Shown: positions 49,220 through 60,383, counted from the stretch's first letter. The stretch: 64,000 nucleotides of DNA from Rugosimonospora acidiphila (GCF_039543385.1 NZ_BAABJQ010000027.1:1-64000), one strand, 5' to 3'. Notes: generated by a model from the sequence alone, not told the origin. Numbers and translations: made by a program.

Positions 49220-50545
49220 TCAGGGGCGGGGCGGCAGCGCGATGGCCACCCGCAGCCCCGGGCCGGCGTCGCCCAGGATGATCGTGCCGTTGTGCAGCCG
49301 GACCAGCTCCCGCACGATGGCCAGGCCCAGACCCGCGCCGCCCGAGTCGCGGGCGCGGGCGTCATCCAGCCGGGTGAACCGGTCGAACACCCGGTCCCGG
49401 TCCGCCGCCGGGATGCCCGGCCCGTCGTCAGTGACCGTGACCACCACCCGGTCCGCCGACCGGCCCGCAGCCAGCGTGACCCGGGAGGTCGCGTGGCGTA
49501 CCGCGTTGGTCACCAGGTTGTCGAACACCTGGCGTAGCGCGCCCGGATCCCCGATCGTCCACTGCGGCTCACCCGGCGTCACGTGCACCGGAACCCGGGC
49601 ACCGGACGGGGCCACGTCGCGCAGCAGGGCGGTCAGCTCCACCGGTTCCCGCCTGCGCAGCCGGGGGTCGCCCTCCTCCGCCCTGGCCAGCAGCAGCAGG
49701 TCGTCGACCAGGCGGCCGAGCCGGTCCACCTCCACCGCCAGATCCGGAATGGAGGCCGGCTCGCCGATGTGGGCGGCGACGTCCAGCTGGGTACGCAGCG
49801 ACGCGATCGGGCTGCGCAGTTCGTGGGCGGCGTCGGCGACGAAGTCGCGCTGGCGCTGCCGGGCCGCGTCCAGCCGGCCGAGCATCCGGTTGAGGGTCAT
49901 GCCGAGCCGGTGCACCTCGTCGTCGCCCTCGGGCACGGGCAGCCGGCCTGCCTGCCCCCCGCTGATCTCCTCGGCGCCCTGGCGCAGCGCCTCCACCGGG
50001 GCCAGCGCCCAGCCGACCACGTGCCAGGCCAGCCCGGCCAACGCGCCGACCAGCAGCGGGTACGCGATCAACAGAACGTCACGCACAGTGAGCACGCTCT
50101 CCTGCACGTCCCGGTCGGGCGCGGCCACCAGCACCGTACGGTCGGTGGACCTGGCGGCCACCACCCGCAGCTGGCCGGTCAGGCCGATCCGGTTCGCCGC
50201 GACCACCACCACGTGCCCGGACCGGGCCCTGGCCAGCTCGTCGTCGTGCAGCAACGGGCGCAGCCGGTCGGCGCCGACCGAGGCGGCCCGGATCCGGTCC
50301 TGAGCGTCGAGGACCTGGATGTACTGCGTGCCGGCGGTCGGGATCGGGTCGGCCAAGGCGTCGGCCGAGATCAGCGACGCGATGTCGTCCGCGGTGCCAC
50401 GTGCCCCGTTGTCGACCGCCCTGATCAGCACGTAGTGCAGCACCGCGACCAGCAGCAGGCCGCCGAGCAGCAGGCCCACGGCCAGGCCCACGCTGCCGAT
50501 GAGGATGAGCCGCCCGCGCAGGGTCAGCCGCCGGAACCAGGTCAC
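49220..50545 (-). CDS. Sensor histidine kinase
   Basis: 441 aa from GTG 50545. Two membrane helices (LILIGSVGLAVGLLLGGLLL and VLLIAYPLLVGALAGLAWHV) bracket an extracytoplasmic sensor of ~130 residues. HAMP-like linker WALAPVEALRQGAEEI, then H-box FVADAAHELRSPIASLRTQL, N-box FDNLVTNAVRHA, G1 VTDDGPGIPAADRDRVFDRF and G2 GGAGLGLAIVREL. It autophosphorylates on the H-box His and passes the phosphate to the response regulator at 50634. The signal is unknown. Confidence 0.93.
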   Translation of the reverse strand: MTWFRRLTLRGRLILIGSVGLAVGLLLGGLLLVAVLHYVLIRAVDNGARGTADDIASLISADALADPIPTAGTQYIQVLDAQDRIRAASVGADRLRPLLHDDELARARSGHVVVVAANRIGLTGQLRVVAARSTDRTVLVAAPDRDVQESVLTVRDVLLIAYPLLVGALAGLAWHVVGWALAPVEALRQGAEEISGGQAGRLPVPEGDDEVHRLGMTLNRMLGRLDAARQRQRDFVADAAHELRSPIASLRTQLDVAAHIGEPASIPDLAVEVDRLGRLVDDLLLLARAEEGDPRLRRREPVELTALLRDVAPSGARVPVHVTPGEPQWTIGDPGALRQVFDNLVTNAVRHATSRVTLAAGRSADRVVVTVTDDGPGIPAADRDRVFDRFTRLDDARARDSGGAGLGLAIVRELVRLHNGTIILGDAGPGLRVAIALPPRP

Positions 50546-50633
50546 CGATCCGCCCCCCGGCGACGCGCAACCGCTGGCGAGAGCGCCGCCCGGTGCGTGC
50601 GACGACGGCCCGGCCGCTCCGGCAGCCGGACGC

Positions 50634-51308
50634 TCACTCGACCCCGGCCAACCGGTACCCGGCGCCCCGGATGGTCTGCAGCGAGCGCTGCCCGTACGGC
50701 TGGTCGATCTTGCGACGCAGGTACCCGACGTACACCTCGACCACGTTCGGGTCGGTGTCGGCACCGGCGTCCCACACGTGGTCGAGCAGCTCGGTCTTGG
50801 TGACCACCTGATCGCAGCGGCGCATCAGGTACTCCAGCAGCGCGTACTCCCGGGCCGTCAGGTTGATCTCGTCGCCGTCCCGGAGCACCCGCCGGGTGGC
50901 AGGGTCGAGGCTCAGCGAGCCGGCGACCAGTACCGATGGCCGCTGCGGTGCACCCCGGCGCAGCAACGCCCGGATCTTGGCCAGCAGCACCACGAACGAG
51001 AACGGCTTGGTCAGGTAGTCGTCGGCGCCGGCGTCCAACCCGTCCGCCTGGTCGTACTCCCCGTCCTTGGCGGAGAGCATCAGCACCGGCACCCAGTTGC
51101 CCTCGTTCCGGAGGGTCTGGATGACCCGGTACCCGTTGAGCTGGGGCAGCATGATGTCGAGCACCACCACGTCGTACGCCTCGTGACGCGCCGCCTCCAG
51201 GCCGGTCACCCCGTCACCGGCGAGGTCGACCACGTACCCCTCGGCGCACAGCCCGCGTTGCAACGCCCGGGCCAGCCGGGGCTCGTCCTCCACTACCAAC
51301 AGTCGCAC
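50634..51308 (-). CDS. OmpR/PhoB-family response regulator
   Basis: 224 aa from GTG 51308 (MRLLVVEDEPRLARALQRGL). Receiver domain with the phospho-Asp in DVVVLDIMLPQLNG and the Lys of LTKPFSF; C-terminal winged helix with INLTAREYALLEYLMRRCDQ, VVTKTELLDHVWD and IRGAGYRLAGVE. It acts with the downstream kinase (88-base gap). There is no ribosome site; CATTCT ends seven bases before the GTG, pointing to a leaderless mRNA, preceded by an A-rich tract. Confidence 0.95.
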   Translation of the reverse strand: MRLLVVEDEPRLARALQRGLCAEGYVVDLAGDGVTGLEAARHEAYDVVVLDIMLPQLNGYRVIQTLRNEGNWVPVLMLSAKDGEYDQADGLDAGADDYLTKPFSFVVLLAKIRALLRRGAPQRPSVLVAGSLSLDPATRRVLRDGDEINLTAREYALLEYLMRRCDQVVTKTELLDHVWDAGADTDPNVVEVYVGYLRRKIDQPYGQRSLQTIRGAGYRLAGVE

Positions 51309-51461
51309 GAGAACCAGAATGACACTTTTTTTGTTTGACCGAATTCTGCTGGTCTCAGGACCCGCACAGCAAGCTTCAGACAGGATGGAAGGTGACAACC
51401 AGTAACCAAGGTGCCGACCAGCAACAGGGCGCCGACAGGTATCCGAGGAGGTCGAAACCCC

Positions 51462-52649
51462 ATGTCCGTAATGGCGACAAGGCCTTTAGTCCGGTGGGCA
51501 CTGCCCGCCGGCGTGCTGGTGGCCGTCCTTGGCGGCGGAATGCTCAGCACCCAGCTCCGCGCCGCGGCCAACGTGTCACTGCCCGCGCGCAGTCCGGCCC
51601 AGCTCATGGTGGATGTACAGAGCGCCGACGTCACCGGAGTGTCCGGGACCGTGGTCGAGAAGGCCGACCTCGGCCTGCCGGCACTGCCCGACAGCACCGG
51701 CGGCGACGGCAGTTCCCAGCTCAACTCCCTGGTCAGCGGCTCGCACACGCTGCGCGTCTGGTACGCCGGACCCGACAAGACCCGCGTCGCGCTGCTCGGC
51801 GCCGTGGGCGAGTCGGACATCATCCGCAACGGCGACGACGCCTGGATCTGGTCCAGCTCAGAAGACACCGCCACCCATCTCGACCTGGCCAACGCCGTGC
51901 CGAGCGGCCCGGGCGCGAGCGGGGGCGTGCGACCGGGCGCGAGCCGTAACGTGCGGCCGGCCACCGACCTGCCCAGCATGGCCGGCGCGGCCACCACTCC
52001 ACAGCAGGCCGCCGAGCAGGCACTCCTGCTGATGGGCGCGACCACCACCGTCAGCTCGGCCGGACCCACCCAGGTCGCTGGGCGTCCCGCGTACGTGCTT
52101 TCCCTCGCGCCCAAGAACTCCGACTCACTCATCGCCAAGGTGCAGGTCGCGATCGACGCGGTAAGGCACGTGCCGACCCAGGTCGAGGTGTTCGCCAAGG
52201 GCCACGCGGCGGCTCCCTCGTTCTCCATCGGGTTCAGTCAGGTCGACTTCAGCCGGCCCGACGACGACCGGTTCGCCTTCACGCCGCCGCCGAACACGAA
52301 GGTCGAGGAGGGCACAGACCAGGCGCTGCACCAGGCCGCCAGCCAGCCGGAGACCGCGGTCATCGGCAGCGGCTGGACCTCGATCCTCGCGGCGCGACTG
52401 CCGATGGGCGGCGGCTCGATGCTCTCCAGTACCGGCGCGGCGGGCCAGGGGTCCGGCGCCACCGAGCCCGGGCTGATGAGCTTCCTCGGCTCCCTGCCGT
52501 CGGTCAGCGGCGACTGGGGCACCGGGCACCTGCTGCAGTCCCGGCTGTTCTCGGTGCTGCTCACCGACGACGGGCGGGTGCTGATCGGCGCGGTCGGCGG
52601 CGACCAGTTGCAGAAGGCCGCGGCGGACCCGGCGGCGGCGCTGCGGTGA
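51462..52649 (+). CDS. LolA-like (DUF2092) exported protein
   Basis: 395 aa from ATG 51462, with GAGGAGG nine bases upstream. An N-terminal hydrophobic segment (VRWALPAGVLVAVLGGGMLS) is a signal or anchor. The body has the incomplete beta-barrel pattern of LolA/DUF2092 proteins: SGSHTLRVWYAGPDKTRVAL, LGAVGESDIIRNGDDAWIWS, GRPAYVLSLAPKNSDSLIAK and VQVAIDAVRHVPTQVEVFAK. It probably acts outside the membrane; in actinobacteria such proteins precede ABC genes, as here. The stop overlaps the ATPase gene start (GTGA). Confidence 0.82.
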   Translation: MSVMATRPLVRWALPAGVLVAVLGGGMLSTQLRAAANVSLPARSPAQLMVDVQSADVTGVSGTVVEKADLGLPALPDSTGGDGSSQLNSLVSGSHTLRVWYAGPDKTRVALLGAVGESDIIRNGDDAWIWSSSEDTATHLDLANAVPSGPGASGGVRPGASRNVRPATDLPSMAGAATTPQQAAEQALLLMGATTTVSSAGPTQVAGRPAYVLSLAPKNSDSLIAKVQVAIDAVRHVPTQVEVFAKGHAAAPSFSIGFSQVDFSRPDDDRFAFTPPPNTKVEEGTDQALHQAASQPETAVIGSGWTSILAARLPMGGGSMLSSTGAAGQGSGATEPGLMSFLGSLPSVSGDWGTGHLLQSRLFSVLLTDDGRVLIGAVGGDQLQKAAADPAAALR

Positions 52650-53632
52650 ACTCCACGGCGGTAACCGACCGTCACCCGATCTCCGTGATCGACGACCCGG
52701 CCGGGCTGGCTATCAGCTCGGCCGGGTTGACCAAGCGCTTCCATTCCGGTCAGGTCGCGGTGAACGCCGTCGACCTGGCCGTTCCCGCCGGTTCGGTGTA
52801 CGGGTTCCTCGGCCCGAACGGGTCCGGCAAGACCACGACCATCCGGCTGCTGCTCGGGCTGATCGCGCCGACCTCGGGCCGCCACGAACTGCTCGGCGAG
52901 CCGATGCCGGCCCGCGCCGCGAGGGTGCTGCCCCGGGTCGGCGCGCTGGTCGAGGGGCCGGCGTTCCACCCGTACCTGTCCGGCCGCGCCAACCTGCGCC
53001 GGCTGGACGCGGCCGATCGCACCGTCGACCCGGCCACCGCCCGGGCTCGGATCGGCGCCGCCCTGGACCGGGTCGGGCTGAGCGCCGCGGCCGACAAGCG
53101 GTACCGGCACTACTCGCTGGGCATGCGCCAGCGGCTGGCCATCGCCGGTGCCCTACTGCGCCCGCGCGACCTGCTGATCCTCGACGAACCCACGAACGGG
53201 CTGGACCCGCAGGGCACCCGCGAGGTGCGCACGCTGCTCGGCGCGCTGGCCGCCACCGGCACCACCGTCGTGCTCTCCACCCACCTGCTGTCCGAGGTGG
53301 AGCAGATCTGCACCCACGTCGGGGTGATGCACCTGGGCAGCCTCGTCGCGCAGGGCACCCTCGCCGAGTTGCGGGCGCGCAGCGCGCCCCGGGCGCAGGT
53401 CGTCACCTCCGCGCCCGACCGGGCCGCGACGGTGCTGCGCGAGCTGGGCCTGGCCGGTGTCGAGACCGCGCCCGACGAGGCGTCCGGGCTGCTTGGCGAC
53501 GTACCACCGGAACGGGTGGTGGCCGCGCTGGTGCACGCGGACGTGCCGGTGAGCGGCTTCGCCGCGCGCCGGGCCGGACTGGAGGAGTTGTTCGTGCAGC
53601 TGACGGGGGAAGGTTTCGATGTCAGTGGCTGA
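52646..53632 (+). CDS. ABC-2 transporter ATP-binding protein (BcrA/DrrA-like)
   Basis: 328 aa from GTG 52646. Walker A FLGPNGSGKTTTIRLLLGL, signature YSLGMRQRLAIAGALLRP, Walker B LLILDEPTNGLDPQ and the switch LSTHLLSEVEQIC. The C-terminal ~90 residues (AELRARSAPRAQVVTSAPDR onward) match the DUF4162-like tail of BcrA/DrrA ATPases. It forms an operon with the LolA-like protein and the permease. Confidence 0.93.
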   Translation: MNSTAVTDRHPISVIDDPAGLAISSAGLTKRFHSGQVAVNAVDLAVPAGSVYGFLGPNGSGKTTTIRLLLGLIAPTSGRHELLGEPMPARAARVLPRVGALVEGPAFHPYLSGRANLRRLDAADRTVDPATARARIGAALDRVGLSAAADKRYRHYSLGMRQRLAIAGALLRPRDLLILDEPTNGLDPQGTREVRTLLGALAATGTTVVLSTHLLSEVEQICTHVGVMHLGSLVAQGTLAELRARSAPRAQVVTSAPDRAATVLRELGLAGVETAPDEASGLLGDVPPERVVAALVHADVPVSGFAARRAGLEELFVQLTGEGFDVSG

Positions 53633-54590
53633 CCGGCGGCACCCCACGGATCGGGAGAACGCGACCCAACTCGACGAGCCGGCCGGCACCGGCGGCGACC
53701 AGCCGGCGAGGCCGGCGCGGGTACCGGTCCAGCTGCCGGCGCCCGGCCCGGCCGCGACCGGGGCGCCGTACCGCCCCCGCGCGCTGTCCGGCCGGTTCTT
53801 CCGCTCCGAACTGACGCTGATCTTCGGCCGCCGGCGCAACTGGGTGGGCTTCCTGATCCTGGCCGCCGTACCGGTCATCATCGGCATCGCGGTCAAGGTG
53901 TCGCCGCCGTCGGCGGGCGGCGGCGAGTTCCTCAACCAGATCACCGGCAACGGGATCTTCGTGGCGCTGACCGCGCTGATGGTGGAGATGCCGCTGTTCC
54001 TGCCGCTGGCCATCGCCGCGATCGCCGGGGACGCCGTGGCCGGCGAGGCGCACCAGGGCACGCTGCGGTACCTGCTGGTGGTACCGGTGGATCGCACCCG
54101 GCTGCTGGTCGTGAAGTTCGCCGCGGTGGCGGTGTTCGCGCTGTGCGCGACGCTGCTGGTGGCGGTCGTCGGCGCCGGGCTGGGGCTGGCCCTGTTCGGT
54201 GGCGGCCCGGTGGTCACCCTGTCCGGCAGCACCCTGCCGTTCTGGACCGGGGTGGGGCGCCTGCTGCTGGTCATCCTGTACCTCGCGGCGTGCCTCACCG
54301 CGCTGGGCGCCATCGGACTGTTCGTCTCCACGCTGACCGAGCAGCCGATCGGTGCCACCATCGCCATCCTGGTGCTCACCCTGGCCAGCGAGATCATGGA
54401 CGCCATCCCGCAGCTCGCGGTCATCCACCGGTACCTGCCGACGCACTACTGGACCGCCTTCGGCGACCTGATGCGCGACCCGATCGAACTCGCGACGCTG
54501 CGGCCGGGGCTGCTCTCGGCGCTGGCCTACACGGCCATCTTCGGGACGGCGGCGTGGGCGCGCTTCGGCGGCCGGGACGTTACCGCCTGA
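53619..54590 (+). CDS. ABC-2 type permease
   Basis: 323 aa from ATG 53619, overlapping the ATPase gene by 14 bases. A Pro/Ala-rich cytoplasmic N-terminus of ~65 residues precedes six membrane helices (WVGFLILAAVPVIIGIAVKV; ALTALMVEMPLFLPLAIAAI; FAAVAVFALCATLLVAVVGA; LLLVILYLAACLTALGAIGL; IGATIAILVLTLASEIMDAI; a last near AYTAIFGTAAWARF). The GEAHQGTLRYLLVVPVDRTR loop between helices 2 and 3 is the ABC-2 permease loop. It completes the exporter with the ATPase and may serve the LolA-like protein. Confidence 0.9.
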   Translation: MSVADRRHPTDRENATQLDEPAGTGGDQPARPARVPVQLPAPGPAATGAPYRPRALSGRFFRSELTLIFGRRRNWVGFLILAAVPVIIGIAVKVSPPSAGGGEFLNQITGNGIFVALTALMVEMPLFLPLAIAAIAGDAVAGEAHQGTLRYLLVVPVDRTRLLVVKFAAVAVFALCATLLVAVVGAGLGLALFGGGPVVTLSGSTLPFWTGVGRLLLVILYLAACLTALGAIGLFVSTLTEQPIGATIAILVLTLASEIMDAIPQLAVIHRYLPTHYWTAFGDLMRDPIELATLRPGLLSALAYTAIFGTAAWARFGGRDVTA

Positions 54591-54664
54591 CGATGAGGTC
54601 GGCCGGGTAGCGGTCGACGGAGAACGCGCGTTCGGGCTCAGCCAGCTCTCGCGACGGAACTGCA

Positions 54665-54710
54665 TCCACCGCACCGGGCGACGGCGCCAGCCGTCGCCCG
54701 GTGCGGTGGA
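54665..54710 (+). terminator. Perfect 20-bp hairpin terminator
   Basis: TCCACCGCACCGGGCGACGG (54665-54684), loop CGCCAG, and its exact complement (54691-54710). It lies 75 bases after the permease stop and before the acyl-CoA ligase gene. Confidence 0.85.
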
Positions 54711-54856
54711 TCGGCGCGTGCCCGGCGCCTCCCCACCGCCAACCGCCGAGCAGGCCGCCCCGCCTTCGAATTGATACATCCGGGACCCTGGATTACCGGT
54801 CTGTTAAGTCCTACTGTGCGGTAACAAAACCGAAGAGCAGCGGAGGGCTCGCGACC

Positions 54857-56656
<1,800 letters not shown>

Positions 56657-56726
56657 AACCGGCTCGGACCGGCCCAGCTCCGCTCAGGCGACCAGCCGGG
56701 CTGTGCTCGCCTCACCAAAGACCGGC

Positions 56727-58169
56727 TCAGGCGACTAGGGCGGGGGATTCGTAGCTGCGCCGGTACGGGCGGTCCAGCTCGCCCCGGGCCCGCACGATGC
56801 GGTCCACCGCGGCGAGCAGGTCGGCCTCCGGCAGTGTGAACGGCATGCGCAGGAAGCGCTCCATGGTGCCGTCCATGCCGAAGCGCGGACCGGGCGCCAG
56901 CCGCACCCCGTCCTGCTCCACGGTCCGACACAGCGGGCTGGAGATCGGCGCGTCCAGCTCGAGCCAGAGCGTCACGCCGCCGGCCGGCACCCGGAAGCGC
57001 CACTCGGGCAGCCGTTCGCGTAGCGCCGCCACCAGCACGTCCCGCTGCCGGCGCAGCCGGGCCCGCCGGGCCTCGACCACGGTCTGCGCGTGCGCCAGCA
57101 GCCGGGCCGCGACCAGCTGCTCGATCACCGGCCCGGACATGTCCACGCCGACCCGCACGGCGGCCAGGCGCTGCACGATCGGTGCCGCCGCACGGATCCA
57201 GCCGATACGCAGGCCACCCCAGTAGGTCTTGCTCATCCCGCCGATCGACAGCACGCGGGCGTGCCGGTCGAATGCGGCCACCGGCGGCGGCATCTCGTCG
57301 ATGTCCAGCGCGAGGTCCACAAAGGACTCGTCGACGATCAGGTCGGTACCGGCGGCGTGCGCGGCGGCGGGCAGCCGCTCGCGCAGGTCCACCGGCATCA
57401 GGTGGCCGGTCGGGTTCTGGAACTCCGGGATCAGGTACGCCGCCCGGGGCCGGTTCTGGCGCAGGATGTCGAGCAGCAGTTCGCGGTCCCAGCCTGCCTC
57501 GCCGATCCCGTACGTGACCATCCGGGACCGCCTCGCCGCGAAGCCGACCAGCGCGTTGGGGTAGGTCGGGGACTCCACCAGCACCGGCTGGCCGACCGGC
57601 ACCAGGAGCCGGATCGCGAGGTCCAGCGCGTTCTGCACGCCACTAGTGATCATGATCTGATCCGGCCCGGTGGGCAGGCCGCGGTCGGTGTAGCCGCGGG
57701 CGATCGCCTCGCGCAGCTCGATCAGCCCGACCGGGTGGTATCCCACGTCGCCGAGGTAGCGCGGCAGGTCGGTCAGCGCCTCGGCGGCCGCCGAGGCCAA
57801 CTCGGGCGGCGCGTCCAGGGCGGCACGGCCAAGGTCGATCATGTCCGGCGCGGGGCTGGCGGTCCAGATGCCGGCGGCACCGACCCGGGCACCGCCGGGC
57901 ATCGTGGTCCAGCTTCCGGCGCCACGCCGGCTGGTCACGTGGCCGGTCTCCCGCAGCAGCCGGTACCCGGCGGTGACCGTGGTGCGGCTGATGCCCAGGG
58001 CGGCGGCCAGCTGCCGCTCGGCGGGCAGCCGCACCCCGAGCGGCAGCCGACCGTCGCTGAGCAGCCCACGCACCGCCGTGGCGAGCGCCGCGTAATCCGG
58101 CACTCCCCGGCCGGCGTCCCATCTGCCCAGCAGGCGGGCCAGTTGGCTGCCGTGCAGCACGCTTGTCAC
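56727..58169 (-). CDS. MocR/YczR-type GntR regulator with aminotransferase domain
   Basis: 480 aa; GTG 58169 (VTSVLHGSQLARLLGRW) gives the usual start. GntR winged helix at residues ~20-95: YAALATAVRGLLSDGRLPLG, LPAERQLAAALGISRTTVTA and HVTSRRGAGSW. The rest is a fold type I aminotransferase: YHPVGLIELREAIARGYTDR, EFQNPTGHLMP, VDESFVDLAL and the PLP lysine in SIGGMSKTYWGGLRIGW. MocR proteins use the PLP domain as a sensor. It is divergent from a YczE-type membrane gene, the standard YczR/YczE pairing, with direct repeats between. Confidence 0.93.
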   Translation of the reverse strand: MTSVLHGSQLARLLGRWDAGRGVPDYAALATAVRGLLSDGRLPLGVRLPAERQLAAALGISRTTVTAGYRLLRETGHVTSRRGAGSWTTMPGGARVGAAGIWTASPAPDMIDLGRAALDAPPELASAAAEALTDLPRYLGDVGYHPVGLIELREAIARGYTDRGLPTGPDQIMITSGVQNALDLAIRLLVPVGQPVLVESPTYPNALVGFAARRSRMVTYGIGEAGWDRELLLDILRQNRPRAAYLIPEFQNPTGHLMPVDLRERLPAAAHAAGTDLIVDESFVDLALDIDEMPPPVAAFDRHARVLSIGGMSKTYWGGLRIGWIRAAAPIVQRLAAVRVGVDMSGPVIEQLVAARLLAHAQTVVEARRARLRRQRDVLVAALRERLPEWRFRVPAGGVTLWLELDAPISSPLCRTVEQDGVRLAPGPRFGMDGTMERFLRMPFTLPEADLLAAVDRIVRARGELDRPYRRSYESPALVA

Positions 58170-58184
58170 GTCCAAACCCCCGAA

Positions 58185-58215
58185 ATTGGCTCTTTGCCTC
58201 ACCCCGATTGGCCCT
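58185..58215. promoter_or_regulatory. MocR-type direct repeats between yczR- and yczE-like genes
   Basis: ATTGGCTCT (58185-58193) and ATTGGCCCT (58207-58215) are direct repeats with a 22-base start-to-start distance, about two helical turns, the arrangement seen for MocR regulators. TTTGCC (58193-58198) and CAGAGT (58216-58221), 17 apart, could be the promoter of the membrane gene. Confidence 0.65.
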
Positions 58216-58228
58216 CAGAGTGGCATCC

Positions 58229-58918
58229 ATGACCAAGATTGGCAACTCACGGCACCCGAGGCGGCTGGCCCAGCTCTACACCGGTCTCATCCTGTACGGC
58301 GTGAGCACCGGCCTGATGATCCAGAGCCATCTCGGCAGCATGCCCTGGGACGTCCTGCACCAGGGCATCGCGCGCCACACCGGGCTGGCGTTCGGCTGGG
58401 TGTCCATCGGCGTCGGCGCGATCGTGTTGCTGTTCTGGATCCCGTTGCGCCAGCGCCCCGGCCTCGGCACGATCAGCAACGTAGTGATCATCGGCCCGGT
58501 GGCCAACGCCACCCTGGACCTTCTCCCGGCACCGCACCCGATCGCGGCGCGGGCGGCGCTGCTGGTCTCCGGCATCGTGCTCAACGGAGTGGCCGGCGGC
58601 CTCTACATCGGAGCGTCGTACGGGCCCGGACCGCGAGACGGCCTGATGACCGGGGTGGCGGCCCGGACCGGGCGGTCGATCCGCCTGGTCCGGACCGGGA
58701 TCGAGGTGGTCGTGGTCATCGCCGGCGCCGTGCTGGGCGGCGTGTTCAACGTGGGTACGGTGCTCTACGCGCTGGCCATCGGCCCGCTGGTGCAGCTGTT
58801 CCTGCCGCTGTTCACGACGCGCCGGCCGGCGACTGCGACTGACCGGCCGGATCCAGCCGCCGGTACCGCACCCCGAGCACATCCAACCGGCTCAGATGCC
58901 CTGACAGCCGACCGGTGA
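58229..58918 (+). CDS. YczE/YyaS/YitT family membrane protein
   Basis: 229 aa from ATG 58229. Five hydrophobic stretches, with LYTGLILYGVSTGLMIQSHL, GSMPWDVLHQGIARHTGLAF, GWVSIGVGAIVLLFWIPLRQ, GLYIGASYGPGPRDGLMTGV and ALAIGPLVQLFLPLF, are the YczE pattern including PWDVLHQG and GPGPRDG. Function unknown; it is controlled by the divergent MocR protein in the usual pairing. The last ~36 codons (after LFTTRR) lie antisense inside the 3' end of the convergent hexosaminidase gene. Confidence 0.9.
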   Translation: MTKIGNSRHPRRLAQLYTGLILYGVSTGLMIQSHLGSMPWDVLHQGIARHTGLAFGWVSIGVGAIVLLFWIPLRQRPGLGTISNVVIIGPVANATLDLLPAPHPIAARAALLVSGIVLNGVAGGLYIGASYGPGPRDGLMTGVAARTGRSIRLVRTGIEVVVVIAGAVLGGVFNVGTVLYALAIGPLVQLFLPLFTTRRPATATDRPDPAAGTAPRAHPTGSDALTADR

Positions 58919-60332
58919 ACTCGGCCAGGTCGCGCGGCTCCGGTGCCGCCCAGCCGATCTCGGCGAACGCCGCGAGCCGGGGGAACGCACGGTACTCGAC
59001 CAGGTCCGGGGTCGGCAGGTATTCGCTCCACACCTGGCCCTGCACGCCGAGGACGTCGCCGGGGCGGTACCCGTACATGGTGGACAGCGGCAGGGTGCCC
59101 CGGATCGCCAACGGCTCATCGGGCGAGTTGGACTCCGCCCAGTCCAGGTACGCGTACTCCTGCGGCACCGCGACCACCCGGAAACCGGCCTCCTGGGCGG
59201 CGGCCACCCGCGACGCGTCCTGCCAGGCGAAGACGAGCGACCCGGGCGGCGGGTTGCGGTCCAGCAGTTCGTCCCAGACCGCTATCCGCCGTCCGTGGCC
59301 GGCCAGGTGCTCGGCGAGCCGGCCCGCCCACCAGCCCACCAAGCCGTCCACTCTGGACAGACCGGCGGCCTCGGCCCGGCGCCGGGCCGACTCCGACGCC
59401 AGCCACTCGTCCGGTGGCACCTCGTCGCCGCCCAGGTGGATGTACTCGAACGGGAACACGTCGACAACCTCGTCGAGCACGTCGGTGACGAACCGCACCG
59501 TGGCGTCGTCGACGTTGAGGATGTGCTGCGAGATCCCCCACGAGGTGCGCACCTCCAGCTGCCGGCTCGGATAGTTGCCCAGCCACGGGTAGGCGGAGAT
59601 GGCGGCCTCCATGTGGCCGGGCACGTCGATCTCCGGCATGATCGACACCCCGCGCCGGGCCGCGTACCCGACCAGATCGCGCAGCTCCTGCTGGGAGTAC
59701 CAGCCGCCGTGCGGGGTGCCGTCGAACCGCCCCTCCCGGGCGTGCCCGGCCGCGGACTCCCGTCGCCAGCCGCCGACCTCGGTCAGCTTCGGGTATTTCC
59801 GGACCTCGAAGCGCCAGCCCTGGTCGTCGGTCAGGTGCAGGTGCATCCGGTTGAGCTTGTGCATGGCGAGCAGGTCGACGTACCGGTACAGGAACTTCAG
59901 CGGGTGGCACCACCGGGCCACGTCCAGCAGGCCGCCCCGCCACTCGTACCGGGGCACGTCCACGATCTCGACGCACGACACCTCCCAGCGCATGCCGGGC
60001 ACCAGCTTGTCGGCGTAGACCTCCACCGGCAGCAGCTGGCGCAGCGTCTGCACCGCCCAGCGCAGGCCGGCCTCGGTACCGGCCGCCCTGATCCCGTCCG
60101 GCGACACCGCCAGCCGGTACCCCTCGGCGCCGAGCGCGCCGTCATCGACGACCTCCAGCTCGATGCCCCCCGAGCCGGGCGCGAACCGCAGCCCGGTGGC
60201 CGGACCGATCAGCTCACGGACCAGGTCGGCGAGCGGTTCGGGGGCGAGCAGCGGGGTGCTGTCGTCGAGAGTGAACACGCCGTCCCGTGCGGACAGCGTG
60301 ATGGGCTTCGGCACTATCGGTCGGGCATACAT
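58812..60332 (-). CDS. Glycoside hydrolase family 20 beta-N-acetylhexosaminidase
   Basis: 506 aa from ATG 60332 (MYARPIVPKPITLSARDGVF). GH20b-type N-terminal domain (~1-120), then the barrel: WRGGLLDVARWCHPLKFLYR, MHLHLTDDQGWRFEVRKYPK, IMPEIDVPGHMEAAISAYP and the catalytic Asp-Glu in IHLGGDEVPPDEW, with VQGQVWSEYL near the end. No signal peptide, so it acts in the cytoplasm on imported GlcNAc oligomers, for example chitobiose. TACGCT ends six bases before the ATG with no ribosome site: probably leaderless. It overlaps the convergent YczE gene by 107 bases. Confidence 0.92.
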   Translation of the reverse strand: MYARPIVPKPITLSARDGVFTLDDSTPLLAPEPLADLVRELIGPATGLRFAPGSGGIELEVVDDGALGAEGYRLAVSPDGIRAAGTEAGLRWAVQTLRQLLPVEVYADKLVPGMRWEVSCVEIVDVPRYEWRGGLLDVARWCHPLKFLYRYVDLLAMHKLNRMHLHLTDDQGWRFEVRKYPKLTEVGGWRRESAAGHAREGRFDGTPHGGWYSQQELRDLVGYAARRGVSIMPEIDVPGHMEAAISAYPWLGNYPSRQLEVRTSWGISQHILNVDDATVRFVTDVLDEVVDVFPFEYIHLGGDEVPPDEWLASESARRRAEAAGLSRVDGLVGWWAGRLAEHLAGHGRRIAVWDELLDRNPPPGSLVFAWQDASRVAAAQEAGFRVVAVPQEYAYLDWAESNSPDEPLAIRGTLPLSTMYGYRPGDVLGVQGQVWSEYLPTPDLVEYRAFPRLAAFAEIGWAAPEPRDLAEFTGRLSGHLSRLDVLGVRYRRLDPAGQSQSPAGAS

Positions 60333-60383
60333 TGAGTTAGCGTACGTCACCGTGTGCCACCGACGCACGCTATGGTGGAACGC

